Shown: one piece after another, positions 58,309 through 64,000 of the stretch | Layout of the letters: every line of letters starts with the position of its first letter | Position numbering within the stretch: the first letter of the stretch is position 1 | Source of the DNA: Saccharospirillum sp043196875 | Lineage (GTDB): Bacteria > Pseudomonadota > Gammaproteobacteria > Pseudomonadales > Natronospirillaceae | Assembly: GCF_043196875.1 (NCBI RefSeq) | Contig: NZ_JBEBMX010000005.1 | Location: 1-64,000, forward strand | Direction: 5' to 3' | Length of the DNA: 64,000 nt | Translations under genes and position numbers: made by a program | The notes under the pieces: generated by a model | The model's input: only the letters and a program-made list of their open reading frames with translations | What the model was told of the DNA's origin: nothing | Databases searched by the model: none

Positions 58309-58802
58309 TGGAATTGCAGGACTTTCTGGAGTTCGAACCGTTCAACCAATTACGAGCGGCGATGGGTACCGACCAGCTTGGTTATTTCGAGCTGTTCGAT
58401 CCTAATATTCACCTGACCGGCGAAGAGCGTTCGCTGTTGGAGCGACAGGGTCTGACCTTGCCTCGTCAGCAGGTGGGACGGTTGCTCGATCATACCCTGT
58501 GCTATAAAAACAGTCGGGTGGTGCTGGTGGGGCAGGGCTGTTATCACCTGTCACACTGCGAGTCGTTGCAGGCGGATCATGAAGTGACCATTGCCACCAG
58601 TATGCAGTCTTTGAGTCCGCTATTGTCCGTTTGTCCGGCTTGTCTGCAGTTACTGGGTTACCAGGGTTACGACGCCCAGAAGGCGCGCAAGGAAGGTTAC
58701 AATGCCCGGGTGTTGGCAGATTTTGCACTGCCGCAATTTTGGCAGGAGTATCCGCCTTATCCGATCAAGCGTGATCGTGAATTGGTTAAAGCCCTGGATT
58801 GA
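58308..58802 (+). CDS. Unknown protein coupled to the ZorAB-like pair, possible zinc-binding
   Basis: I do not recognise this 164-residue soluble protein. Its start shares one base with the stop of the ZorB-like gene (TAATG), so the three genes are almost certainly one functional unit. It has no signal peptide or transmembrane helix. Cys78, His80, His83 and Cys84 (GCYHLSHC) plus Cys109 and Cys112 (CPAC) could form a zinc site; Cys65 is additional. The N-terminus (LEFEPFNQLRAAMGTDQLGYFEL) and the aromatic C-terminus (QFWQEYPPYPIKRDREL) match nothing I know. It shows no helicase, nuclease or HNH motif, unlike the effectors ZorC, ZorD or ZorE. Confidence 0.75.
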   Translation: MELQDFLEFEPFNQLRAAMGTDQLGYFELFDPNIHLTGEERSLLERQGLTLPRQQVGRLLDHTLCYKNSRVVLVGQGCYHLSHCESLQADHEVTIATSMQSLSPLLSVCPACLQLLGYQGYDAQKARKEGYNARVLADFALPQFWQEYPPYPIKRDRELVKALD

Positions 58803-58877
58803 AACCCTGTTTGCTCTGTCACGGATATTCAATCGGGTTCGGTTATACTGCCGCCCCCATTTTTGATGAGGAACCGC

Positions 58878-59723
58878 ATGTCTCGCCTTCGCCTCTTGGT
58901 TGTATCTGTTCTGGTTGTGTTGCTCACCGGCTGCGCAGCCCGACAAATACCCGACAATCTGTCCAGCGCCATCCTCGACAGCGACGATCTGCAAACCGTG
59001 CAAGACGGCTTGCCCAGCTATCTGCTGATGATTGATGCGCTGGTGGAAACCTATCCTAAAAGCGAAGAGATGAAGCGCACGGCAGCCACCTTGAATGGCG
59101 CCTACGCCGGTGTCTTTGTCGAGGTCGAAGCGGTTGAGCGCCGTCAGAACATGACCGCCAAGGCGCTGAATTACGCCTTCGATGCTTTCTGTACTTATGA
59201 CAAAGATGCCTGTGGTCTGCGCGATGTACCGCCGGACGAGCTGGCCTCCATTCTGACTCAGTGGGATGACGCGGACGACCTGCCGTATCTGTATACAGTG
59301 GGTACCACCTGGGCGGGCTATATCCAGGCCCACAGTGATGACTGGCTGGCGGTTGCTGAACTCGGTCAGGCGCAGTCTGTTTTAGAGCAGGCAGTGAGTA
59401 TTGAGCCGGAGTACGAGAAAGGCACGGCGCTGCTGTATCTGGGCGTTATGAATTCGATTCTGCCGCCGAGTCTGGGTGGTAAGCCGGAAGTCGCTCAGGA
59501 TTATTTTGAACGTGCGCTGGCTGCAGCTGACGGCGATAACCTCATCATTCAGGTCTATTACGCGTCTCAGTACGCACGCTTGTTGTTTGACCGGGAACTG
59601 CACGACCGTTTGCTTCAGGAGGTATTAAGCAGTGATCCCTATGTTGAAGGACTGACTCTGCAGAACATTTATGCGCAGCAAGAGGCCGCTCGTTTGCTGG
59701 CCAGTGCTGACGATTATTTTTAA
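58878..59723 (+). CDS. TRAP transporter-associated lipoprotein TatT
   Basis: A 281-residue lipoprotein: signal peptide MSRLRLLVVSVLVVLLTGC with lipobox LLTGC, then an all-helical TPR-like body (DDLQTVQDGLPSYLLMIDAL, LEQAVSIEPEYEKGTALLYLG, AQDYFERALAAA). This is the TatT family, best known from Treponema Tp0956, a trimeric periplasmic partner of the TRAP binding protein. The directly following dctP, dctQ and dctM genes support the call. TATACT at 58844-58849 is a plausible -10 box, which would give the TRAP operon its own promoter. GAGGAA precedes the ATG at 58878. Confidence 0.88.
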   Translation: MSRLRLLVVSVLVVLLTGCAARQIPDNLSSAILDSDDLQTVQDGLPSYLLMIDALVETYPKSEEMKRTAATLNGAYAGVFVEVEAVERRQNMTAKALNYAFDAFCTYDKDACGLRDVPPDELASILTQWDDADDLPYLYTVGTTWAGYIQAHSDDWLAVAELGQAQSVLEQAVSIEPEYEKGTALLYLGVMNSILPPSLGGKPEVAQDYFERALAAADGDNLIIQVYYASQYARLLFDRELHDRLLQEVLSSDPYVEGLTLQNIYAQQEAARLLASADDYF

Positions 59724-59735
59724 AGGATCTAATTG

Positions 59736-60740
59736 ATGACAACAGCTTTATTGCGCAGTCTGATCACGCTCGCCCTGGTGTCGCTGACGGCTATGGCCAG
59801 CGCCGCCACTACCTTGAAAATTTCCACCCAATATCCCGACGGCAACGCTGTGCTCAATGAACTGCGCCGTGCTGGCCAGGCGATTGAGAGCCGAACCGAG
59901 GGTCGGGTATCGGTGCGCTTTTACCCTGGCGGTGTCATGGGTGACGACCAGGCGGTTCAGCGTAAGATCCGTATCGGTCAGCTCCACGGCGCTTTGGTGC
60001 AAAGCGGTGCTCTGGCCAACGCCTATCGCGATGCGCAAGTATTAAATGCGCCTTTGTTATTTCGCAATTATGACGAAGTGGATGCAGTACGCCGCGAAGT
60101 GGACCCCATTATCACCGAGGGTTTGGCCGATAATGGCTGGCTGACATTCGGTTTGATCGAGGCTGGTTTTGCCTATGGCATGAGCCAGAAACCGATTCTG
60201 TCGCTGGCCGATCTGGAACAGCAAAAACTCTGGCTGCCGGCGAACGATCCGCTGTCGGAACAGGTTGCGCGGGCGTTCGATATTAATCCTATCGTGCTCA
60301 ATATTGGCGATGTGTTGACTGGTTTGCAGACCGGGGCGATTGACGCCATCGTGGCGCCTCCAGTTGGTGCGATTACCTTGCAATGGTACAGCCGGCTCGA
60401 TTATCTGACCGATGCCCCTTTCATGTATACCTACGGCGTTCTGGCCCTGCATGAGCGCGCCTTGCGCGGTGTTTCCGAAGCTGACCTGGCCATTATTCAT
60501 GATGAATTTACAACCGCCAGTCAGGTGATCGACACCCAGACGCGTGAAGATAATTACCGCGCTCTTGATGCGCTGCAGCAACTGGGGATTGAAGTGTTGC
60601 AGCCACAGCCGGAAGACCGCCAGGCATTGGAGCGCGAATCAACACGCGCGACGCAGCGCCTTATTGAAGAAGGTCAGTTTTCCCAGCAGATTTATGATCG
60701 TATTGAAGCCTTATTGATGCAGGTGCGCAGCGAATCATGA
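59736..60740 (+). CDS. TRAP transporter substrate-binding protein (DctP family)
   Basis: A 334-residue periplasmic binding protein. Signal peptide ends near AMASA; the mature N-terminus ATTLKISTQYPDGNA, the RVSVRFYPGGVMGDD block and LGLLQ-equivalent GDVLTGLQTGAIDAI are typical of DctP. This subgroup is the one found with TatT, whose substrates are mostly unknown. ATG at 59736 follows AAGGA by eight bases (a TTG lies three bases earlier). It overlaps dctQ by four bases. Confidence 0.9.
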   Translation: MTTALLRSLITLALVSLTAMASAATTLKISTQYPDGNAVLNELRRAGQAIESRTEGRVSVRFYPGGVMGDDQAVQRKIRIGQLHGALVQSGALANAYRDAQVLNAPLLFRNYDEVDAVRREVDPIITEGLADNGWLTFGLIEAGFAYGMSQKPILSLADLEQQKLWLPANDPLSEQVARAFDINPIVLNIGDVLTGLQTGAIDAIVAPPVGAITLQWYSRLDYLTDAPFMYTYGVLALHERALRGVSEADLAIIHDEFTTASQVIDTQTREDNYRALDALQQLGIEVLQPQPEDRQALERESTRATQRLIEEGQFSQQIYDRIEALLMQVRSES

Positions 60741-61222
60741 AATGGCTGTGGCGCTTGGATGCTGGCTTGGCCCGGGTTGAAACCCTGCTGTTGGCAACGA
60801 CACTCTTTGTCATGATCGGCTTTGCCGTTTTGCAAATCGGCTTGCGCAACCTGTTGGGCACCTCCTGGTTCTGGATCGACCCGGCCAACCGTCTGTTGGT
60901 GCTGTGGCTGGCCTTGCTCGGCGCTCTGGTCGCCACCCGCCGTGGTGAACACATCGCTATCGATGCTTTGCGTCATTATGTCAGTGGTCTTTGGGCGGCC
61001 ATTATTGAGCGCTTGGCTACCGGTTTTGCTGCGCTGCTGACCGGCATTATGGCCTGGCAGTCGACGCGCTTTGTGATCGATGAATATCGCTTCGATACCA
61101 CCACCTTTGCTGAACTGCCGGCCTGGCCGTTCGAGCTGATCATGCCGATTGCCTTTGGTTTGATGGCACTGCGTTTTGCCGGCCAGGTCGTGACGGGTCG
61201 CCCGGAGGTTCGCAATGTCTAG
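60737..61222 (+). CDS. TRAP transporter small permease (DctQ family)
   Basis: A 161-residue membrane protein with four predicted helices. LLGTSWFWIDPANRLLVLWLALLGALVATRRGEHIAIDAL is spread over the conserved central DctQ region, with the R-G-x-H-I motif near residue 72. It pairs with the large permease to form the membrane domain of a sodium-dependent importer. It overlaps dctP by four bases and dctM by eight. Confidence 0.9.
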   Translation: MKWLWRLDAGLARVETLLLATTLFVMIGFAVLQIGLRNLLGTSWFWIDPANRLLVLWLALLGALVATRRGEHIAIDALRHYVSGLWAAIIERLATGFAALLTGIMAWQSTRFVIDEYRFDTTTFAELPAWPFELIMPIAFGLMALRFAGQVVTGRPEVRNV

Positions 61223-62492
61223 CTTGATGTCGGCCGTTATCGCGGTCTTTGCGGTGCTGGGCGCGCCCTTGTTTGTGGTGATTCTTGCCGCGGCCGCCTG
61301 GGGTTTCTGGGCCGCTGGTATCGATCTGATGGTGTTGCCGATCGAACTCTATCGGTTGACCGAAAATACCCTTCTAATGGCGCTGCCGTTGTTTGCCTTT
61401 GCCGGTTATTTGCTGAGCGAAAGTCGCACCGCCGATCGGCTGGTACGGGTGTCCAACGCGGCTTTGGGCTGGCTGCCCGGTGGCAGCATTTTGATCGCGC
61501 TGCTGGCCTGTGCCTTTTTCACCATGCTGACCGGTGGTTCTGGCGTCACCATCGTAGCCCTCGGTGCGTTGCTGGTGCCGGCGCTGACGCAGGCCGGTTA
61601 CAGTGAGCGCTTCGCTCTCGGCCTGGTCACCACCTCTGGCAGTTTGGGGTTATTGCTGCCGCCGGCCATTCCGCTGATTCTGTATGGCATCGTCGCCCAG
61701 CAGATGGACGTTAGCGGCGTCGCCATTCAGGACCTGTTTCTGGCTGGTCTTATTCCTGCTTTATTAATGATTGTGGCGCTCTGGGGCCTGGGTCTGTGGC
61801 AGCAACGCCATCAATCGGTTCCGTTGGTACCTTTTAATGCGCGTGAACTGGGTGCCGCGCTTTGGGAGGCCAAGTGGGAATTGGGCATTCCGGTGATTGT
61901 GATCGGCGGTCTGTTCAGCGGCTGGCTGGTGGTATCTGACATTGCTGCCATAACAGCGCTTTATGTGCTGGTTATTGAAGTTCTGGTGTATCGCGAAGTG
62001 CCGGTTCGCCGCCTGGGCAGTATTGCAACTGAGGCGATGAAGGTTGTTGGCGGCATTCTGTTGATTCTGGGCGTGGCCTTGGCCTTTACCAACCTGATGA
62101 TCGATTTGCGGATACCGGATCATGTCTTTGCCTGGGTCAGTACTCATATCGACAGCCGCTGGGCGTTCTTATTATTCCTCAACATAGCTTTGTTGGTGCT
62201 TGGCGCCGTTCTGGATATCTTTGCCGCCTTGATCATTATCGTACCGCTGATCCTGCCGGTGGCACTGCAATATGGCATCGACCCGATCCATCTGGGGATT
62301 ATCTTTGTTGCCAACATGCAGATTGGCTACTTCACGCCACCGGTCGGCATGAATCTATTTATTGCCAGTTACCGGTTTAAGCGCTCCATTACTGAGCTTT
62401 ATTTAGCGACACTGCCAATGATGCTGGTGCTGATGGCTGTCGTTCTGCTGATCACCTATTGGGAAGGCATGGTGCTTTGGCTGGTGCGTTGA
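61215..62492 (+). CDS. TRAP transporter large permease (DctM family)
   Basis: A 425-residue membrane protein with about 11-13 helices, an elevator-type secondary transporter driven by sodium. Conserved features include LLMALPLFAFAGYLLSES, the sodium-site region MLTGGSGVTIVALGALL, GSLGLLLPPAIPLILYGI and the second-repeat motif QIGYFTPPVGMNLFIA. It is the last gene of the tatT-dctP-dctQ-dctM operon. No T-rich terminator was recognised in the next 40 bp, where a new promoter begins. Confidence 0.93.
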   Translation: MSSLMSAVIAVFAVLGAPLFVVILAAAAWGFWAAGIDLMVLPIELYRLTENTLLMALPLFAFAGYLLSESRTADRLVRVSNAALGWLPGGSILIALLACAFFTMLTGGSGVTIVALGALLVPALTQAGYSERFALGLVTTSGSLGLLLPPAIPLILYGIVAQQMDVSGVAIQDLFLAGLIPALLMIVALWGLGLWQQRHQSVPLVPFNARELGAALWEAKWELGIPVIVIGGLFSGWLVVSDIAAITALYVLVIEVLVYREVPVRRLGSIATEAMKVVGGILLILGVALAFTNLMIDLRIPDHVFAWVSTHIDSRWAFLLFLNIALLVLGAVLDIFAALIIIVPLILPVALQYGIDPIHLGIIFVANMQIGYFTPPVGMNLFIASYRFKRSITELYLATLPMMLVLMAVVLLITYWEGMVLWLVR

Positions 62493-62530
62493 GCGTGACT
62501 GGGTAATCTCTAAAAAGTTACGCTAAACGT

Positions 62531-62558
62531 TTGACTCCATTGAGAAAATCGCTAAAAT
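62531..62558 (+). promoter_or_regulatory. Strong sigma70 promoter upstream of the tRNA-Val/Asp region
   Basis: TTGACT (62531-62536), a 16-bp spacer and TAAAAT (62553-62558) followed by the GC-rich discriminator GCGCAGC, the pattern of stable-RNA promoters. It lies about 370 bp before tRNA-Val and just before the repeat block, so transcription would start upstream of the repeats. Confidence 0.65.
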
Positions 62559-62614
62559 GCGCAGCACTTTCGGGGGAGCTGAGACGGTGTTAAGTCGCCT
62601 AAGTCGCTCGAAAG

Positions 62615-62694
62615 TGACCAGCCGGAAGGCTTAAAATTTTAGCGTTATGGGTGTGTAGCTTTTATGCCCGTAGGGTGCAGCTGGGGCACGAAGT
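62615..62694 (+). repeat. 80-bp direct repeat, copy 1 (left of the gap)
   Basis: From TGACCAGCCGGAAGGC to GGGGCACGAAGT, identical to 62791-62870 on the other side of the run of Ns. It contains AGCGTTATGGGTGTGTAGCT, which equals the leader and first 12 nt of the tRNA-Val gene, and then diverges, so the unit carries only a tRNA 5' stub. Confidence 0.9.
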
Positions 62695-62790
62695 NNNNNN
62701 NNNNNNNNNNNNNNNNNNNNNNNNNNNNNNNNNNNNNNNNNNNNNNNNNNNNNNNNNNNNNNNNNNNNNNNNNNNNNNNNNNNNNNNNNN
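62695..62790. other. Assembly gap (96 N)
   Basis: A run of 96 undetermined bases between two identical 80-bp sequences. The length is probably a scaffolding estimate; identical sequence on both sides is typical of an unresolved tandem repeat. Confidence 0.97.
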
Positions 62791-62870
62791 TGACCAGCCG
62801 GAAGGCTTAAAATTTTAGCGTTATGGGTGTGTAGCTTTTATGCCCGTAGGGTGCAGCTGGGGCACGAAGT
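62791..62870 (+). repeat. 80-bp direct repeat, copy 2 (right of the gap)
   Basis: Identical to 62615-62694. After it the sequence continues with a further, diverged part of the unit (CCAGCCGGAAGGCT at about 62895-62908) that leads directly into the intact tRNA-Val, so the tRNA forms the end of the repeat series. Confidence 0.9.
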
Positions 62871-62927
62871 GCTTAGGCGGCCCTGGCAATGCAGCCAGCC
62901 GGAAGGCTATAAATTTAACAGCGTTAT

Positions 62928-63003
62928 GGGTGTGTAGCTCAGCTGGGAGAGCATCGCCCTTACAAGGCGAGGGTCAGCGGTTCGATCCCGTTCACACCCA
63001 CCA
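62928..63003 (+). tRNA. tRNA-Val (anticodon UAC)
   Basis: A 76-nt tRNA with encoded CCA. Acceptor stem GGGTGTG / CACACCC, D-arm GCTCAGCTGGGAGAGC, anticodon stem TCGCC / GGCGA around CTTACAA (anticodon TAC), T-arm AGCGGTTCGATCCCGTT. It ends a run of repeated tRNA-Val-like 5' sequence. Confidence 0.97.
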
Positions 63004-63009
63004 TAACGC

Positions 63010-63086
63010 GGAGCGGTAGTTCAGTTGGTTAGAATGCCGGCCTGTCACGCCGGAGGTCGCGGGTTCGAGTCCCGTCCGTTCCGCCA
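63010..63086 (+). tRNA. tRNA-Asp (anticodon GUC)
   Basis: A 77-nt tRNA with encoded CCA. Acceptor GGAGCGG / CCGTTCC, anticodon stem CCGGC / GCCGG around CTGTCAC (anticodon GTC), T-arm GCGGGTTCGAGTCCCGT. It follows tRNA-Val by six bases and must share its transcript. Confidence 0.97.
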
Positions 63087-63163
63087 TTTTGAAGTCCCTA
63101 GGGGTAAACCCGAAGGCAGTGCGAGGTTGAAGACCTTGGTCGCGGTCCGGTGTGCCGGCGCAG

Positions 63164-63188
63164 TCGAGTCCCGTCCGTTCCGCCATTT
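63164..63188 (+). repeat. Duplicated 3' end of tRNA-Asp (25-bp direct repeat)
   Basis: The 25 bases from TCGAGTCCCGTCCGTTCC through the encoded CCA and ATTT are an exact second copy of 63065-63089. Only the T-arm 3' half and acceptor strand are repeated. Either it is the remnant of a second tRNA-Asp gene or an attachment-site-like duplication; the 74 bp between the copies have no gene. Confidence 0.85.
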
Positions 63189-63189
63189 C

Positions 63190-63420
63190 TTTTTCTCCCC
63201 TTGCATAGACCCATGTCGCGAGCCGGAATCCCGGCATAGCCGCACTGGTCAGTGCCTTCATCTATTTCCCCGTTTCTCCCATCCTTTTGCTAGTCTCTGA
63301 TGTAGCAATCAGCACCACTCTGTCCAGACTTGGCAAGCACTTCTCGCTTGACTCCAACCACCCCCTGTGGTGCCATTCGCCGAATTAAAACAACTGTTTG
63401 AAACGGGTGAAAGAATCGCC
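63190..63420. other. Intergenic region before fadH
   Basis: About 230 bp with no credible open reading frame, no clear terminator and no convincing promoter. GTGAAAGAA shortly before the fadH ATG may serve as a weak ribosome-binding site. Confidence 0.5.
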
Positions 63421-64000
63421 ATGTCCAGTGCTTATCCTGCTGTGTTCCAACCTCTCGATGTCGGCCCCTTTACGCTGAAAAACCGGTTCCTGATGGGCTC
63501 GATGCACACCGGCCTGGAAGAAGCCAAGGGCGGTTTCGAGCGTATGGCGGCGTTCTATGCCGAACGCGCTCGCGGTGGCGTGGCGTTGATCGTCACCGGT
63601 GGCATTTCGCCCAACGATGAAGGTGTAACCTATCCTGGTGGCGCCAAGCTGACCAATGAAGAAGAAGCCAATTCGCACCGCCTGATCACCGAAGCCGTGC
63701 ATGAAGCCGGTGGCCGCATCTGCATGCAGATCCTGCATACCGGCCGCTATGCCTATGTACCGCACAATGTCTCAGCGTCTTCACTGCAGGCGCCGATCAA
63801 TCCGTTCCAACCGAAGGAGCTGGACGACGCCGGTGTCGAACGCACCATCGACGACTTTGTCCGTTGCGCCCGCCTGGCCAAGCAAGCCGGCTATGACGGT
63901 GTCGAGGTGATGGGCTCGGAAGGCTATTTGATTAATCAGTTTACCGCGCCGCGAACCAACCATCGCGACGACCGCTGGGGCGGCGAGATCGACGGCCGCA
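63421..64000 (+). CDS. fadH: 2,4-dienoyl-CoA reductase (NADPH), N-terminal part
   Basis: The first 193 residues are visible before the window ends. They form an Old Yellow Enzyme-type FMN barrel: LKNRFLMGSMHTGLEE, FYAERARGGVALIVTGGI, MQILHTGRYAYVPHNVS, QAPINPF and VEVMGSEGYLINQF match E. coli FadH closely. FadH reduces 2,4-dienoyl-CoA intermediates in beta-oxidation of unsaturated fatty acids, using FMN, FAD and a 4Fe-4S cluster; the cofactor domains lie beyond the window. Other NADH:flavin oxidoreductases are possible but the MHTGLEE block favours FadH. Confidence 0.92.
   Translation, partial: MSSAYPAVFQPLDVGPFTLKNRFLMGSMHTGLEEAKGGFERMAAFYAERARGGVALIVTGGISPNDEGVTYPGGAKLTNEEEANSHRLITEAVHEAGGRICMQILHTGRYAYVPHNVSASSLQAPINPFQPKELDDAGVERTIDDFVRCARLAKQAGYDGVEVMGSEGYLINQFTAPRTNHRDDRWGGEIDGR

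Noticed and set aside
56369..58802. A complete, known Zorya defence system
   Set aside because: No ZorC, ZorD helicase, ZorE nuclease or ZorF/G gene is adjacent, so only a ZorAB-like motor with a novel partner can be claimed.
62615..62870. CRISPR-like repeat
   Set aside because: There are only two identical 80-bp units with tRNA homology, no short spacers and no cas genes.
63010..63420. A resident genomic island at tRNA-Asp
   Set aside because: The repeated tRNA 3' ends are only 74 bp apart with no integrase or cargo genes between them.

Overview
This window is a stretch of gammaproteobacterial core chromosome. The gene order follows the Pseudomonas/Oceanospirillales arrangement almost step for step: dapD-dapC-glnD-map | rpsB-tsf-pyrH-frr-uppS-cdsA-dxr-rseP-bamA-skp-lpxD-fabZ-lpxA-lpxB-rnhB-dnaE-accA | tilS-pyrG-eno-ftsB-ispD-ispF-truD-pcm-nlpD-rpoS-fdxA-mutS-pncC-recA-recX | alaS-lysC-csrA-tRNA-Ser-tRNA-Arg. 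A moderately GC-rich sequence, a sodium-pumping oxaloacetate decarboxylase (oadGAB) and a TRAP transporter suggest a marine or halophilic heterotroph, perhaps of the Saccharospirillum/Reinekea type. The genus is inferred, not shown.

Layout: 0-2.2 kb holds the 5' end of sodB (minus), an unrecognised membrane coiled-coil protein coupled to glpR, and a terminator set inside a dispersed inverted-repeat element. 2.2-8.4 kb (minus) is lysine/DAP synthesis (dapD, dapC), nitrogen sensing (glnD) and methionine aminopeptidase (map), divergent from rpsB. 8.5-28 kb (plus) is a long co-oriented array for translation (rpsB, tsf, frr), UMP kinase, lipid and isoprenoid precursors (uppS, cdsA, dxr), outer-membrane biogenesis (rseP, bamA, skp), lipid A (lpxD, fabZ, lpxA, lpxB), RNase HII, the replicative polymerase and acetyl-CoA carboxylase alpha. 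28-39 kb carries a GNAT protein, tilS, pyrG, eno, ftsB, ispDF, truD, pcm, a DUF368 putative undecaprenyl-phosphate translocase, nlpD and rpoS. 39-49.6 kb carries fdxA and mutS (minus), then pncC, a LexA-controlled recA-recX, alaS, lysC, csrA and two tRNAs.

From 49.7 kb the content becomes more accessory: an AraC regulator, a short-chain dehydrogenase, dusC, oadGAB, a tightly coupled three-gene operon whose first two products resemble the ZorA/ZorB proton-channel pair, and a TatT-DctP-DctQ-DctM TRAP operon. The window ends with an assembly gap flanked by an identical 80-bp repeat, tRNA-Val and tRNA-Asp genes, a duplicated tRNA-Asp 3' end, and the start of fadH.

Several genes work together: dxr, ispD and ispF are three MEP-pathway steps whose isoprenoid product feeds uppS; uppS and the DUF368 protein bear on making and recycling the undecaprenyl carrier; rseP, bamA, skp and the lpx genes form an envelope-building block. 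The best candidate for something undescribed is the ZorAB-like operon at 56.4-58.8 kb with its cysteine/histidine-containing third gene. The dispersed inverted-repeat element and the tRNA-Val-associated repeat are secondary points. No phage, insertion sequence, CRISPR array or plasmid function was seen.
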